Shown: positions 11,600 through 23,050, counted from the first letter of the stretch. The stretch: 64,000 nucleotides of DNA from Hydrangea macrophylla (GCA_033977485.1 CM066988.1:53133649-53197648), one strand, 5' to 3'. Notes: generated by a model not told the origin, from the sequence alone. A program made the numbers and translations.

Positions 11600-13484
11600 G
11601 TGTTTCACTATCCGTATTATTATCTGGTTTAGAATATGTTTCTGTCGTTATTTTTAGTATCCTTGTGAGGACAAATTAACACGCTACATAATAAGTAGGC
11701 TAATTAGTAATTTCGTAAAATCATGTGGAACTGCGTTTTAGCAACCAAACGAAACTTAGACGAAAACTTTTATAATTTATAATTTTTACTCATGAAGCAA
11801 TGAATTAGACATGTAAGATGTTTCGGAGAATAATTAGATGTTTTGAGAACTCGTGGAGAGGTAAACATAATTTCTGAGAGTCGTGGCTATATATAGAAAG
11901 AGGTGAGATATTTTCATAAGTTATAACCTAAATTAGAAAACAAGAGAGGGGATAGATTGGGAAATTCTTGGCTTAGAGCTTCAAGATACAAATCGACGAA
12001 CTTCCGTCCGTTGATTTTTCTCCAGATTTCATATTTGAACTCCTCGAGATAAGGTCGTCGTTTTGATATCCACTAAGTCTTGTTTGGATAAGTTTTTTGA
12101 AAACTCAATTTTGGGAATTTTCATAAAAGTTTATAATCGAACTTTTGATCGATAGGAATTGTATTAGACGAACTTCTACACGTTCTTTGTGCTCGAGTTT
12201 TCTTTGGAACGGAATTTAGGAGCATTAATCGGAGGTGAGCGATTCAACTATGTGTTTTGGAATAATTTCTTGACATGTATTCACTTTTTGTATGAAACAT
12301 GTTTCAATTCATAGCTATATGCTGTGTAGTTCATATTGGACAATTATATTGATAACTAGGCCCAATTGTATGGTGAAATGTTTGATTTATGTCGAAAAGC
12401 ACGGTGAAATGTGTGTTGAGCATGTTTAGTTGCTATTTAGGTCAAAGGAGTGGGCGTACCAAGCCATTGTTTTGGAGTCATTCTAGGCATAAGGTCGCAC
12501 ATTTGAAGAAAAGAAACGTGAGTCTTACCTAGTCGCGTGCACGTATTGGTGAGGAGTCACGAACTAGAAGTGTGAACCATACACGTGAGACTCTGAAGAC
12601 TAGTATGAAATGTAGAGAATGTGAATGCGAGCATGTTTATAATTCATGTACATTGTTGTTTTATTCGCTAAGTGTTGGCTTAAACGAATCAAAATATGTG
12701 TGGTTATTTAAATAACCATTTCAGATGTCAATGCCTATAAGTAACAGGGGAAGTGAACACGGGGTATTGGGAGTTCAATTAGAAGGCGACTCAACATGTT
12801 TACCTTATAGTTTTGAAATAGAAATGTTGTAATGAGGATTTTATGACTTTTAACCATGATTAACTTGGAACCTTAGAACGAATTTGTGATGTTGTAATAG
12901 ATAGTAATCTTTTGTAATTATGTTTTGGTTATATTATAATTCAGTTAGGATTACTTTGGAATGAGTTTGGAGTGTGTAATTAGTCTTTGGATGAAATCAA
13001 AAAACCATTAACTTGAAAATTCTGCAGAATGCCCTGCAGTTGGGAAAACAATCGACTAGGTCATGACTTCAGTCGACTGGGTTTCGTGTTTAGGTAAATT
13101 TCTCTTTCAATTTTTCGGGAAAGCGACTAAGTCGATTGGAAAATAAAATAGTCGACTAGAAATGTCACCAAAATGGGAGATTCTGCTAGATTTGATTCCA
13201 ATCGACCGAATGAGTCCAGTCGACTGAGAATTGGAGGCAGCAGTCAACCGGACATGGCAGTCAGTCGACTGGAGTAGATCGCTAGAGATTTCTTGTTCTC
13301 TACAAATTCCAAATCAGTCAACTGAGATCGTGACACAGTTAACTGGATTGCTGGTTTAAAATGGATTGTTTTCTTTTCCGCTACGAGTTTTGAAACTTAT
13401 ATTTTGGGAATGTCAGTGGACTGATTTAGCCTCGGTGGCATGCCACGGGCTTCGGTTCCGCTATTGTGGGATCGGGCTGTGACA
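11600..13484 (+). repeat. 5' LTR of element 2 (left end eroded)
   Basis: Aligns with element 1 LTR from the AACCAAACGAAAC block (11738) through a TATATATA box at 11888-11895 to an end reading GGGCTGTGACA. It keeps paired, partly mutated palindromic sites between 13049 and 13345. Confidence 0.8.
13049..13345. repeat. Paired CAGTCGACTG-like sites in element 2 LTR
   Basis: Five pairs of sites starting at 13049/13070, 13129/13149, 13199/13217, 13241/13262 and 13315/13336, that is 21, 20, 18, 21 and 21 bp apart. Several are one or two bases off the perfect palindrome. The spacing between pairs is less regular than in element 1 (80, 70, 42, 74). Confidence 0.85.
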
Positions 13485-13487
13485 TTT

Positions 13488-13501
13488 AGTAGCATCAGAG
13501 C
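13488..13501 (+). other. Degenerate primer binding site of element 2
   Basis: TAGTAGCATCAGAGC follows the LTR in place of the usual TGGTATCAGAGC. Recognisable but mutated. Confidence 0.65.
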
Positions 13502-13766
13502 TATAAGTTTATAACCTTGGGAATGAGTGACGATATATGCTGAGTGACATCGAGTGGAGCGTATGATTGTGACGATGACATTGTTATCATTGTAGAAATG
13601 CTTCATATGTTTGCATTTGTTAGTTGTGATGATGATCTGTGCGCATATATATATATATATATATTATGGCATGGCATGGCATGCATAGTCTTTATGCATT
13701 CTACTCATCAGGGTGAATACTTGATACATCATGACTGAGCCGATAAAAGAGTTGTCACCGCATCAT

Positions 13767-14722
13767 GAATGGATCAGATAGTGAATATGGTGGGGAATTT
13801 TGTTCAAGCTATAAGTGAATGAGATCATATGAACCTCCAAGCCCCATAGTTGAGGTTCCATATATTAATGCACCACCAGTACCACAACCTCAACATACAA
13901 TCACAGAACAGTTCCATAAACGGAGGCCGACTTTGTACCATAGAAACTGATATAGACTGAGCCGATCATTGGATAATGGATATGGAGAGACATTTCCTAA
14001 CAGTGACATGCACCGACGAGGAGAAAACTCTTTGTGCATCTGATATATTGATGGAAGAAGCATTAGATTGGTGGAACAATGTGCTTGAAAAAGGGAAACC
14101 AACTACGTGGGAAGCATTCAAAGAAAAATTCAACAAGCGTTTCTTCCCGCAAACAGCTCAAACTCAGAAAGCGTCAAGAGTTTGCAAATTTGGTTCAGGG
14201 AGATATGACCGTAGGTGAGTATGTCTCTCGTTATAATACTTTGCTATGTTTTGCAAAATCTACAGTTCTGACTAATGAGGATAAGGCTCGCAAGTTTGAG
14301 GAAGGGCTTAGGGAGAATATAAGCAGTCGTGTTGACACTTTCTAATACCTGAATGTCTCTCTAGTTGAGGAAGCCGCCCGCATTGCCTAGAAAAGTGTCG
14401 AACAATATCGTCAAGGGCAATAAGGGAAGAGAACGAACGATAATAGGAGCAAAGGGCAAGGGAATGCTAAGAAGCCATTCACGCAAGGTTCGGGATCATA
14501 TGTGGGTAGCCAAGGAGAGAGTATGTTCATCGGAAACTTGAGACCGTTATTCCCAACATATAAAACGCGACACAAAGAGACTTGTCATTTGTTGAGCACT
14601 TGTTACATTTGCAAGCAACTAGGACACATATCCCGGAATTGTCCTCAAAATACGAATATGACTACACCGAACACAACCTTAAACACCAATATCTACAACG
14701 CGAAGATGAGATGGAAATGTTT
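13767..14722 (+). pseudogene. gag remnant of element 2, left part
   Basis: Gag-like segments are spread over frames: a WWNNVLEKGKPTTWEAF block (frame of 13976), then QGDMTVGEYVSRYN and [11 protein letters not shown] (frame of 14079), with a first CCHC knuckle at about 14610-14645. At least one frameshift near 14160-14170 and stops at about 14343 and 14390 break it. It is cut at 14722, inside the codons of a second zinc knuckle, by element 3. The knuckle resumes at 25263. Confidence 0.8.
14718..14722. repeat. Target-site duplication of element 3, left (tgttt)
   Basis: Matches 25263-25267. Removing element 3 and one copy joins the two halves of the element 2 gag reading frame through the zinc-knuckle codons. 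Confidence 0.93.
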
Positions 14723-15015
14723 TGTCATACCCCGGAGCGGCAAAACAGAGAAAAATAAATTTCCTTTTTGGGTCCATAGGGAATGACGGGTGAAAGTCAT
14801 TAATTATCCACACCACACAGTACTAGTCCACAAGATAAACAGGAACAGTAAATAACTGAATATAAAACGTTTCTATCTATTACACAACATCAGAGTGTGG
14901 TCCACAGGATCACAACAGGTCTGGAGACAACATATGCCCAAGTACCCGTTAACTAAAACAAAACAGAGTTCAACAGAACAACAGAAATGAACTAAGTATG
15001 ACTATCTTCAGATCT

Positions 15016-15195
15016 TCAGCTGGCGTAAGGATAGTCATCAGCATAATATTCCTCTCCCGTAGAACCTGCACCAGTTGGGCAATCCTCTACATAATCCAAA
15101 TCCGGGTTGTAGCCATCACCGTAAGTTCCAATACCAACATTGTTAAGGATAGGGTAGTCTGGACGGGGAATGTCCAAGCAATAAAGGCCGTCAGC
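15016..15195 (-). CDS. Small acidic, Tyr-rich ORF inside the element 3 LTR
   Basis: Open frame of 59 codons after an upstream stop. It reads CLDIPRPDYPI near the start and ends YADDYPYAS then stop, rich in Tyr, Asp and Gly. The copy in the other LTR (23364-23543) has one internal stop. A similar ending (EDYGFAS) closes an ORF at the same relative place in the solo LTR at 48447-48692. No methionine start is seen. It may be the end of a spliced LTR-encoded peptide, or only shared ancestry of the LTR DNA. Not recognised as a known family. Confidence 0.35.
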   Translation of the reverse strand, partial: ADGLYCLDIPRPDYPILNNVGIGTYGDGYNPDLDYVEDCPTGAGSTGEEYYADDYPYAS

Positions 15196-15387
15196 TTATT
15201 AAAAACTGAGTGAGAACTAACTAACACAGTCATATAGAAATAACGTAATCATCAGTTATGAACGATATATAATAGTGATACTAATTATATCTCTTCCTCT
15301 TTTAGTTGGACACATCATTAACCGATTCTCATCATCTACCAACTCTAAGGCTGACTAAACCAATACCTATTAACCATCTCGAACTAA

Positions 15388-15681
15388 TTATATCATCACA
15401 ACATACCAATACTCTTGTTCACCACTATACCGCTTTTAAGAACTCTTGCGAGCACCCATACATTGTTATCATATAACGACTGGTCTACGGATGTACCAAT
15501 ACTCTTGTTCACCGCTTTTAAGAACTCTTATTGTTCACCGCTTTTAAGAACGCTTGCGAGTATCATACATATATAGCTCCGGCAAATACAAACCATGGGC
15601 GTGCCACATCTACTCTTGTTCACCGCTTTTAAGAACTCTTACTGTTCACTGCTTTTAAGAACGCTTGCAAGTAATGTGCAC
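15388..15681 (-). repeat. Hairpin cassettes in element 3 LTR (3' copy)
   Basis: Three units at 15388-15476, 15491-15570 and 15601-15681. Each has self-complementary outer arms different from the others, for example GTGC, ACAT and ACT on the left of unit three facing AGT, ATGT and GCAC on its right. Inside are arms of GTTC facing GAAC around ACCGCTTTTAA. Units two and three have two such inner arms, giving a possible three-way junction; unit one has one. Confidence 0.75.
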
Positions 15682-16034
15682 CCATAATTCTCAAGATCCT
15701 GATTAAATCCTTGTTACACACTTATCGGATTCAATCTAAGCGAATCATCAGTTCGACTCACATAACCTCCAAGATAACCAATAACCCACTGACTCAAACA
15801 CTAGTTACTCAATGCTACCCACGGTTATTATCTCAAATCCTTATCTCGTAATCGCATCATATTATTACTAACTTTCTGAACCTGACTGCGTTACTCACCA
15901 TATTATCTCAATCTAATTATCGTATCCCATTACCTCCATAATCTATAATATCGCATAATAGAAACATGAAACAACAATTAAACAACTACGCATTATGAAA
16001 CAAAGCTAAAGGAACACATCCATGTTCTGCTGGG

Positions 16035-16199
16035 TTCGATCGATTGAAATCCTTTCGATCGATTGAAGAACTGTGATGTTCGATCGATCGAAGTATTCTC
16101 GATTGATTGAAGTGGAGGTGGTCTCGATCGATTGAAGCCATTTCGATCACTTGAGACTCAGTGGTGTTCGATCGATTGAACGTAGTTCGGTCACTCGAA
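16035..16199. repeat. TCGATCGA-type site array, 44-bp period
   Basis: Eight 14-bp sites like TTCGATCGATTGAA start at 16035, 16054, 16079, 16098, 16123, 16142, 16167 and 16186. Spacing alternates 19 and 25 exactly, a 44-bp period. The matching array in the other LTR is 24378-24541. Confidence 0.93.
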
Positions 16200-16649
16200 C
16201 TTTGTCTTCACCAGAATTCTGCAGTGAACGTGCAGAATCTAGTAGGGGTTATTTGGGTTAATATGTTCAAAACATATAAAATGTCATAACTAAGATACCA
16301 AGTGAGTTTGGAGCTCACTGAAAGATCGTAAGGGCGCTTTTGGAAAGTGTGAGCTTTGAAGCTTTAATGGCGGCCTCCTCTCTCTCTTCTCTGCGTCAGT
16401 TTCTTCTATCTCTTTCTCTGTCTCCTTCTTTTCTCCTCTTTGTCTTCTCCTTCTTACTTCTGTCTCTCTCTAACTGTGAGTATATATATAGGAGTATGTG
16501 TGTATATAGATTAACACACAAGCACACACACTCTCTAACTCTCTCAAGTTCAGCAAACCCTCACACACACAAACACGACCATATATATAGAGGGGGGGAG
16601 TGTAGATGGCAAGGTTTGCGGGAAACCTGGGAATACAAATGATTACAAG

Positions 16650-16842
16650 TTTGATCGATCGAATGGAGTTCGATCGCTCGAGATAAGTTCAGCCAGGTTT
16701 GATCAATTGAAAAGACTTTGATCGATTGAAGTAGGGTCCACGTATTAAATTCAGTTCGATAGAGTTTCGATCTCTCGAACAGGGTTCGATCGCTTAAACT
16801 TTGGAAATACTCGATCGCTCAAACGAACTTCGATCGACCGAA
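16650..16842. repeat. Second TCGATCGA-type site array
   Basis: Eight sites start at 16650, 16669, 16698, 16717, 16766, 16785, 16810 and 16829. Pairs are again 19 bp apart. Matching array in the other LTR: 24994-25184. Confidence 0.9.
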
Positions 16843-16920
16843 GGTAGAATTTTAAATATGATCAAGGGAAGTACATAGAATCTTGTGCATAAATATTTAT
16901 TGAAAATACAGGGTATTACA

Positions 16921-16937
16921 TCATCCACCACTCATTA
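16921..16937 (-). other. Polypurine tract of element 3
   Basis: Read on the minus strand, AATGAGTGGTGGATGA ends directly at the LTR start TGTAATACC. Confidence 0.75.
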
Positions 16938-16972
16938 AGGATTTCGTCCTCGAAATCAAAAACATAGAAGGT

Positions 16973-19900
16973 CTAAAACAAAAATGAAAACTTCTCACGC
17001 ATCTTTGACTCTAGCTCCCACAAAGCTTCACCTTCATCATGATGCTTCCACTGAATCTTAACTAACGGAATCTCCTTGTTCCTGAGCTTCTTGATCCCAC
17101 GATCTAAAATGCGAACCGGTATTTTGTTGAATGTAACGTTGTTGTTAACTTCAAAATCTTCGAAGTTGATCTCGTGTGATGGGTTATGAGCACACTTCCT
17201 TAGCATACTGATGTGGAAAACGTTGTGCACTCCTGACATCTTTGACGGCAATGCAAGTCGATAAGCAACTTCCCCAACACGTTCAAAAATCTCAAACGGT
17301 CCAATGAATCGCGGTGATAGCTTGCCTCTCTTCTGACCAAATCTGACAACACCTCAAACAGGCGAAACTTTGAGTAGCACGTTATCTCCAACGGCAAACT
17401 CCAAGTCTTTGCGTCGCTTGTTAGCATAACTCTTGTGTCGGGTCTGAGCTGTCTTCATCTTCTCACGTACTATATGAATCTTCTCGCTAGTTTCTCGTAC
17501 CATCTCTGGCCCAAGAAGTTGAGTATCTCCAACTTCGGTCCAACAAAGCGGCGATCGACAAGGTCTTCCGTACAAAGCTTCAAACGGCGCCATCCCCATG
17601 TTCGAATGATAACTGTTGTTGTAGGCGAACTCAATCAAAGGTAAGTGCGTCTCCCAAGAATTCTCAAAATCAATGACACAAGCACATAACATGTCATCAA
17701 TTACTTGATTGACTCGTTCAGTCTGCCCATCGGTCTGTGGATAAAAGGTTGAACTCAAGTTTAATGTTGTTCCCATCGCTGTTTGGAGACTCTTCCAAAA
17801 TTCTACAGTAAAGTGCGAATCTCGATCTGATACGATAGACACAAGTACACCGTGTAACCGTACTACGTGTTGTAGATACATTCGGCTCAAACGTTCTTCT
17901 GGATATGTCATACTGTAGGCGATAAAATGTGCAGTCTTTGTAAGTCGATCCACGATTACCCAAATAGCGTCGTGGTTCTGCTATGACTTCGGCAATCCTA
18001 CTACGAAATCCATAGTGATGTGTTCCCATTTCCATTGAGGAATCGGTAATGGTTGTAGAAGTCCAGGTAGTTTCTGATGTTCTGCCTTTACTTGCTTACA
18101 AGTAAGACACTGAGATACATACTCAGCTACCTCTCTCTTCATTCCCATTTCCATTGAGGAATCGGTAATGGCTATAGAAGTCCAGGTAGTTTCTGATGTT
18201 CTGTCTTTACTTGCTTACAAGTAAGACACTGAGATACATACTCAGCTACCTCTCTCTTCATTCCTTCCCACCAGAAATTCCTCTTCAGATTCTTGTATAT
18301 CTTCGTACCTCCAGGATGAATCGTCATCCGTGACTTATGCGCTTCATCCAATATTTCTTTTCGGAGATTTTCTTCGTCAGGTATGTAGAGTCTACCTTTA
18401 CATCGTAAGGCTTCGTCTATACGAATACTCCAGATCTCTGGTTCCTTGGCTGACATCTTTGCGAACCATAACTTCAAATCTTCCGTTGTCTGTTGGGCTG
18501 CTAGGATACGACTGATCAAAGTTGGATGTACCATCAAACATCTGAAATGTTGTCTTTCCATTGGTTCCACTAGCTGAGCTCGAATTCAACTAACACTTCC
18601 AATGCTTTTAATTCTTGAATTAGTAATGCAACGATCACTAGTCGAGGTTTACAACTCAAATCATCTGCTACGATATTTGCTTTACCTGGATGGTATTGTA
18701 ACGAAAAGTCATAGTCCTTGAGCAACTACATCCATCTTCGTTGTCGCATGTTCAATTCCTTCTGAGAGAACAAATACTTCAAGCTCTTATGATTGGAAAA
18801 GAGATCAAACTTCTCTCCATAGAGATAGTGTCTCCATATCTTCAATGCAAACACTATTGCTGCTAGCTCCAAATCATGCGTCGTATAATTCTTCTCATAC
18901 ACCTTTAACTGTCTTGATCCATATGCAATGACATTCCCATCTTTCATAAATACACAACCTAATCCTTGGTGCGATGCATCACTATAGATCATATACCTCT
19001 CTCCACTCTTAGGTATCGCAAGTATTGGTGCAGAAGTCAATCTTTCTTTTAACTCCAGAAATGCACTCCCATGCTTGTCTGTCCATTCATACTTCATCTC
19101 CTTCCTTGTCAAATTAGTTAAAGGCCCTGCTAACTTGGAGAATCCTTCTATAAATCTCCAATAATATCTTGCCAAACCCAGAAAACTTCTGACTTCGATC
19201 ACGTTGGTCGATCTGTTCCAACTTAAGACCGCATCAATCTTAGATGAGTCCACTAAAATACCGTTCTGAGATATAACATGTCCCAAGAATTTGACCTCCC
19301 ATAGCCAAAATTCACACTTGCTGAACTTTGCATACGACTTGCTATCTTGAAGCGTCTGCAAGGCAATCTGTAAATGCTCCTTATGGTCTTCCTCCATCTT
19401 TGAGTAGATCAGTATGTCGTCGATAAATGCTATAATGAATTTATCTAGATATGGTCTAACTACTCTATTCATTAAGTCCATGAACACTGCTGGCGCATTC
19501 GTCAATCCAAAAGGCATAACTAGAAACTCAAAATGCCCGTATCTTGTCCTGAACGCAGTTTTCGACACATCCTCCGGTCGAACTAGAAGTTGGTGATACC
19601 CCGAACGTAAATTGATCTTTAAAAAGATCCTGGATCCTTGTAACTGGTCAAATAGGTTATCTATCCGAGGTAGTGGATATCTATTCTTGATCGTTACCTT
19701 GTTCAACTCTCTGTAGTCTATGCAGAGTCGAAGTGTTCCGTTCTTGTTTTTCACAAACAGAACTGGTGCTCCCTAAGGTGACGTACTCGGACGCACAAAT
19801 CCTAGATCTTCAAGTTCTTGGACTTGCTTCTTTAGTTCCAACATCTCAGTTGGTGCCATCCTATATGGAGTCTTCGATATTGATAATGTACCAGGTACCA

Positions 19901-20426
19901 ATTCCACGCAAAAGCCTATTTCTCTTTTTGGTGGCAGTCCTTTAATATCCTGGAATATATCCTGAAAGTCTTGTACAATAGGAATCTGATCCATCTTAAG
20001 TTTCGTATTGTTACTATTGATCATAGCTAAACCACTTGTCAAGAACATGTCGCTCGTCGTCTGACACTGAAATCTGATCGTCAGTCTTCCTTATATCGGA
20101 AATACAATCGTCCTTGTAGGGCAATCCAGGTTGGCTCTGTACTTAGTCAACCAATCCATCCCTAGGATAATGTCAAATTCTAACATCGATAGAACTACTA
20201 AGTTCGCTGGAAGATTCCTATCTCCCAAGGTAAATGGGCAATCTTTACACACTTTACCCAGCTTAACAGTCACTCCCAATGGTGATATAGCATTAAGTGC
20301 TGGTTCAAGTGTCTGGGGTTCTAAACCCAACTGACGTACAATCTTAATAGCAATAAATGAACCTGTAGTTCCAATATCGAATAAAGCTTTAACTGGACTA
20401 TGAAAGAGTACAAGCGTACCTTCCAA
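16973..20426 (-). pseudogene. Protease-pol region of element 3, broken
   Basis: Read from 20426 down: protease with a D-I-G-T-T active-site variant (Asp codon 20378-20376) where D-S-G is usual; linker 20048-19773; RT and RNase H open from 19754 to 18726 with F-I-D-D at 19427-19416; integrase finger 18570-18172; integrase core 17953-17354; chromodomain-like tail 17251-16973. Breaks: a stop just before the RT (19773 region), one after RNase H (about 18725), a 119-bp tandem duplication that shifts the frame at 18025-18262, and a stop near 17353. The RT part is the longest intact block (342 codons). Confidence 0.92.
18025..18262 (-). repeat. 119-bp tandem duplication in integrase of element 3
   Basis: 18025-18143 and 18144-18262 are almost identical direct copies, starting CCCATTTCCATTGAGG. 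119 is not a multiple of three, so the duplication breaks the integrase frame. Confidence 0.9.
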
Positions 20427-20429
20427 ATA

Positions 20430-21601
20430 TTACTGCTCATCAGCATTAAAGCCTGATTCCGCTGGAATGATAGCATTCATCCTTGTCTGATCTGGGAGTC
20501 CTTGAATTCTTTGAACTGGTGCCCCATAATATCCTCCTTGTGGTATACGGCAGTCCTTGCTCAAATGTCCTAGTTTGTTGCAATTTTAGCAGGTAGCATC
20601 TATCTGGCGGTTAACTCTGGAAGCTATGCAGAACTTTGCAATGTGCCCTTGCTTTTCGCAATTAAAACATCCTCTGATGTTGGTTAGCGGAGCTATTTGC
20701 AGTGCCTGTGGCTGTGGTTCTTGTTGGCCATATTGCTGGGGTCGAGAATAACTCTGCTATGGCTTCTTGGTTCCTTCCCAGGTTCTCTTGTTCCTTTGAA
20801 AATTTTCCTAGGGTCTCCAACTTTGGGTATTCCTCGGTGGTTGGTTCTAGAAATTTCGTGACTGGACCCTCTTGACGACTGAGGTCGATTTATCTATGGT
20901 TGCTGTGCTGGATAGGCATCTTTCTCCAATCCTATAGCAAATCTAACAATTCCTTCAAAGGACTGATTCAGATGACCAACCAACATATGTCTGAAGTGGG
21001 GGTTCAATCCTTGGTGGAATCTTTTCACCTTCTTGTGCGGAGTGTCTATCATATGCTGGGCAAATCGAGATAGATGCTCGAACTGTGTTGTTTATTCCCG
21101 TACAGTCCATCCTCCTTGAACAAGATTTAGAAAGTTCTTTTCTTATTGATCTCTTTCATCCTCTGGGAAACACTTTTCCATAAATCTTGCTCGGAATGTC
21201 CCCCAAGGCATTCTCCTGATAGCTCGGCTCCTATCGTAGCTCTTTCAGCTTCCCATCAGTTTGCGGCAGGTAAGTGAGTTGAAACATAGCAAGGCGACGT
21301 TTCTCTTGTTCGTTGTACTCTAGTGCTTCAAAGATTAATTCCATCTCCCTTATCCATTGTTCGCTTGCCATGGTTTTTTTAACCCGTCGAACTTCTCGGG
21401 ACATAAACCATGAAAGTTTGCTAATAGCTTATCGCCCGTCTGTCTCAGTGGCGGTGGTGCAACAGGTCTCTGATGAGTAGAGTGAATATAAGTATCTCCC
21501 ACATGCTTCATCCTTTGCATGAAGGCTTCGAAAACTCCCGTTGGATCCATTCCCTCCGGAATAGGGAATCCCAACCGTGCTTGATTCCTTGGTCTAACCA
21601 T
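20430..21601 (-). pseudogene. gag of element 3, broken
   Basis: Starts MVRPRNQARLGFPIPEG at 21601 and has a LLANFHGLCPEKFDG gag-like block, then several frame changes. Two CCHC knuckles follow: one at about 20668-20627 reading C-F-N-C-E-K-Q-G-H-I-A-K-F-C, and a second near 20600-20560 with a stop inside it. Gln and Gly rich spacer between gag core and knuckles. Confidence 0.85.
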
Positions 21602-21967
21602 GATGATAACGAGTGCCGCCTACAAGAGACTAAATGATCAGCTGAAAGTCTTCTCGCAAAAACAAAAACAAGATAGAATGAGAAGCAACAAGAAATAACA
21701 GTCCTACTAGATAACTCACCAAAGCAACCATACAATCAAGGCTCGTATATATGTCAAAAGATGTACCGTATAGTACACACTAGTCAAACTGTGTACCACA
21801 TGGGACAAAACAAAACATAGTGCTAAGGTCAGCTATTACAATACTACTACTAAGTATAACATCTATACAAAGCTATGGTCAAATAGCTATCTCTCAAGCT
21901 CCCAAAAATCTGGTGGACAACATGTCCTGATATAAACTAACAAAAGCTAAACCCTGTAAATCCTGAC

Positions 21968-22926
21968 TCAAAAGTCGTCGGCATCTAATCCTCCTGCTGG
22001 TGCCTCATTCTCTGGTGCAATATCCATCTCCATAGGTGGATCGGCCTCTGCTGGTGCTACTATACCTCCAACTACCACTCCTATATCCCAATCCTCAACA
22101 ATCATGTTGTCAACCTCCATCTTCTCAACATCAAATGCTGGCTCGGCAACATTGGTGATCAACTTAGCAAAATCCCCAACAATATCCATAGCATCTGCTA
22201 ATGCAACCTGTCCTATCGGAACTCTAGCTGGCTGTGAAACCATCGCTGTTACCCACTTGGCTGCCATGTTGGCAATAGCTACCATATGTAATACAGGTCT
22301 TCTTGGTAAATCAAACTCCATGGGTATCTCTGGTACTATAATATCCTCTGTCTCAACTGTAGCATCCTCTATGCCCTCATCTCCTGCTATATCATCCCCT
22401 CTGGCAATAACATCCTCATCAACTAACTCTGGGTCCTCCTCCGGATCCTCCTCTGACTCCTCGTCATCCTCGACTGGCTCGACGTCCTCTGCAGGATCCT
22501 CCTCTGGCTCAGCACCTACTATCGGCTCAGCCTCTGGTAACTCTGGCTACTCAGGCAGCTCCTGTGGCTCTGGAATGGGTACCTCAGGTACCGGTGATGG
22601 TGGTACTACTGCAAGTGCTGCCTCAATAGGTCCTCCAAGAATGGCTCGAAGCTCAACAACATCCATCTCCAGCTTACTCTAGATCAAACGTAAAGTCTCC
22701 TGGTAAATATCTCTGCCAATCCTAGCTGAATGGTAAGCATCCAGACGCATGTCACATAAAGAGCCTTCCACATGTCCTCCTCTAGATATCGACTAACTGT
22801 CTGGTGTATGCGGTCATGATAAAACTCTGGATCAACTGGCTCCATGGTATCCCCATGGATCACGTGTCCTCTATAGGCATCGGTTACAAACTTATGAAAC
22901 TTTGAATCCATAATGCTAACCTGCAA
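21968..22926 (-). pseudogene. Extra acidic ORF between 5' LTR and gag of element 3
   Basis: Reading from 22926 there is an ORF start (MQVSIMDSKFHKFVTDAY), a frame change near 22745-22720, then a Glu, Asp and Pro rich stretch (about 22590-22330) leading into MEFDLPRRPVLHMV and ending GGLDADDF at 21968. Two TAG stops (about 22683 and 22545) interrupt it. In total about 310-320 codons are coding-like, in the sense direction and before gag. No family recognised. The serine-rich frame on the other strand (22104-22682) is a mirror of the acidic repeat. Extra ORFs before gag are known in some Ty3/gypsy groups such as Ogre, but are unusual for a Tekay/Del-like element. Confidence 0.65.
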
Positions 22927-23050
22927 AGGAAAACTATCTATCGTCAGGAAGACGAACTTATCTTAAACTCATATCTCATCTCAAGGATCTTAAAATGCTA
23001 AGACCGGATGGTGTAGAATCGTTTAGTGAGCGCAAGTATCACAAACCTAG

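Larger units (their letters stand above)
14723..16920 (-). repeat. 3' LTR of element 3
   Basis: 2198 bp. It holds two TCGATCGA-type site clusters (16650-16842 and 16035-16199), three hairpin cassettes (15388-15681), CT-rich tracts near 16375-16460, and a small ORF at 15016-15195. Confidence 0.93.

Noticed and set aside
16340..16642. Plus-strand 100-codon ORF with Ser/Leu runs
   Set aside because: Translation of CT-rich leader repeats of the LTR on the wrong strand; no conserved match.
22104..22682. Plus-strand serine-rich ORF of 192 codons
   Set aside because: It is the mirror frame of the Glu/Asp-rich pre-gag ORF on the minus strand; Ser codons arise from complementing GAG/GAT repeats. No independent support.
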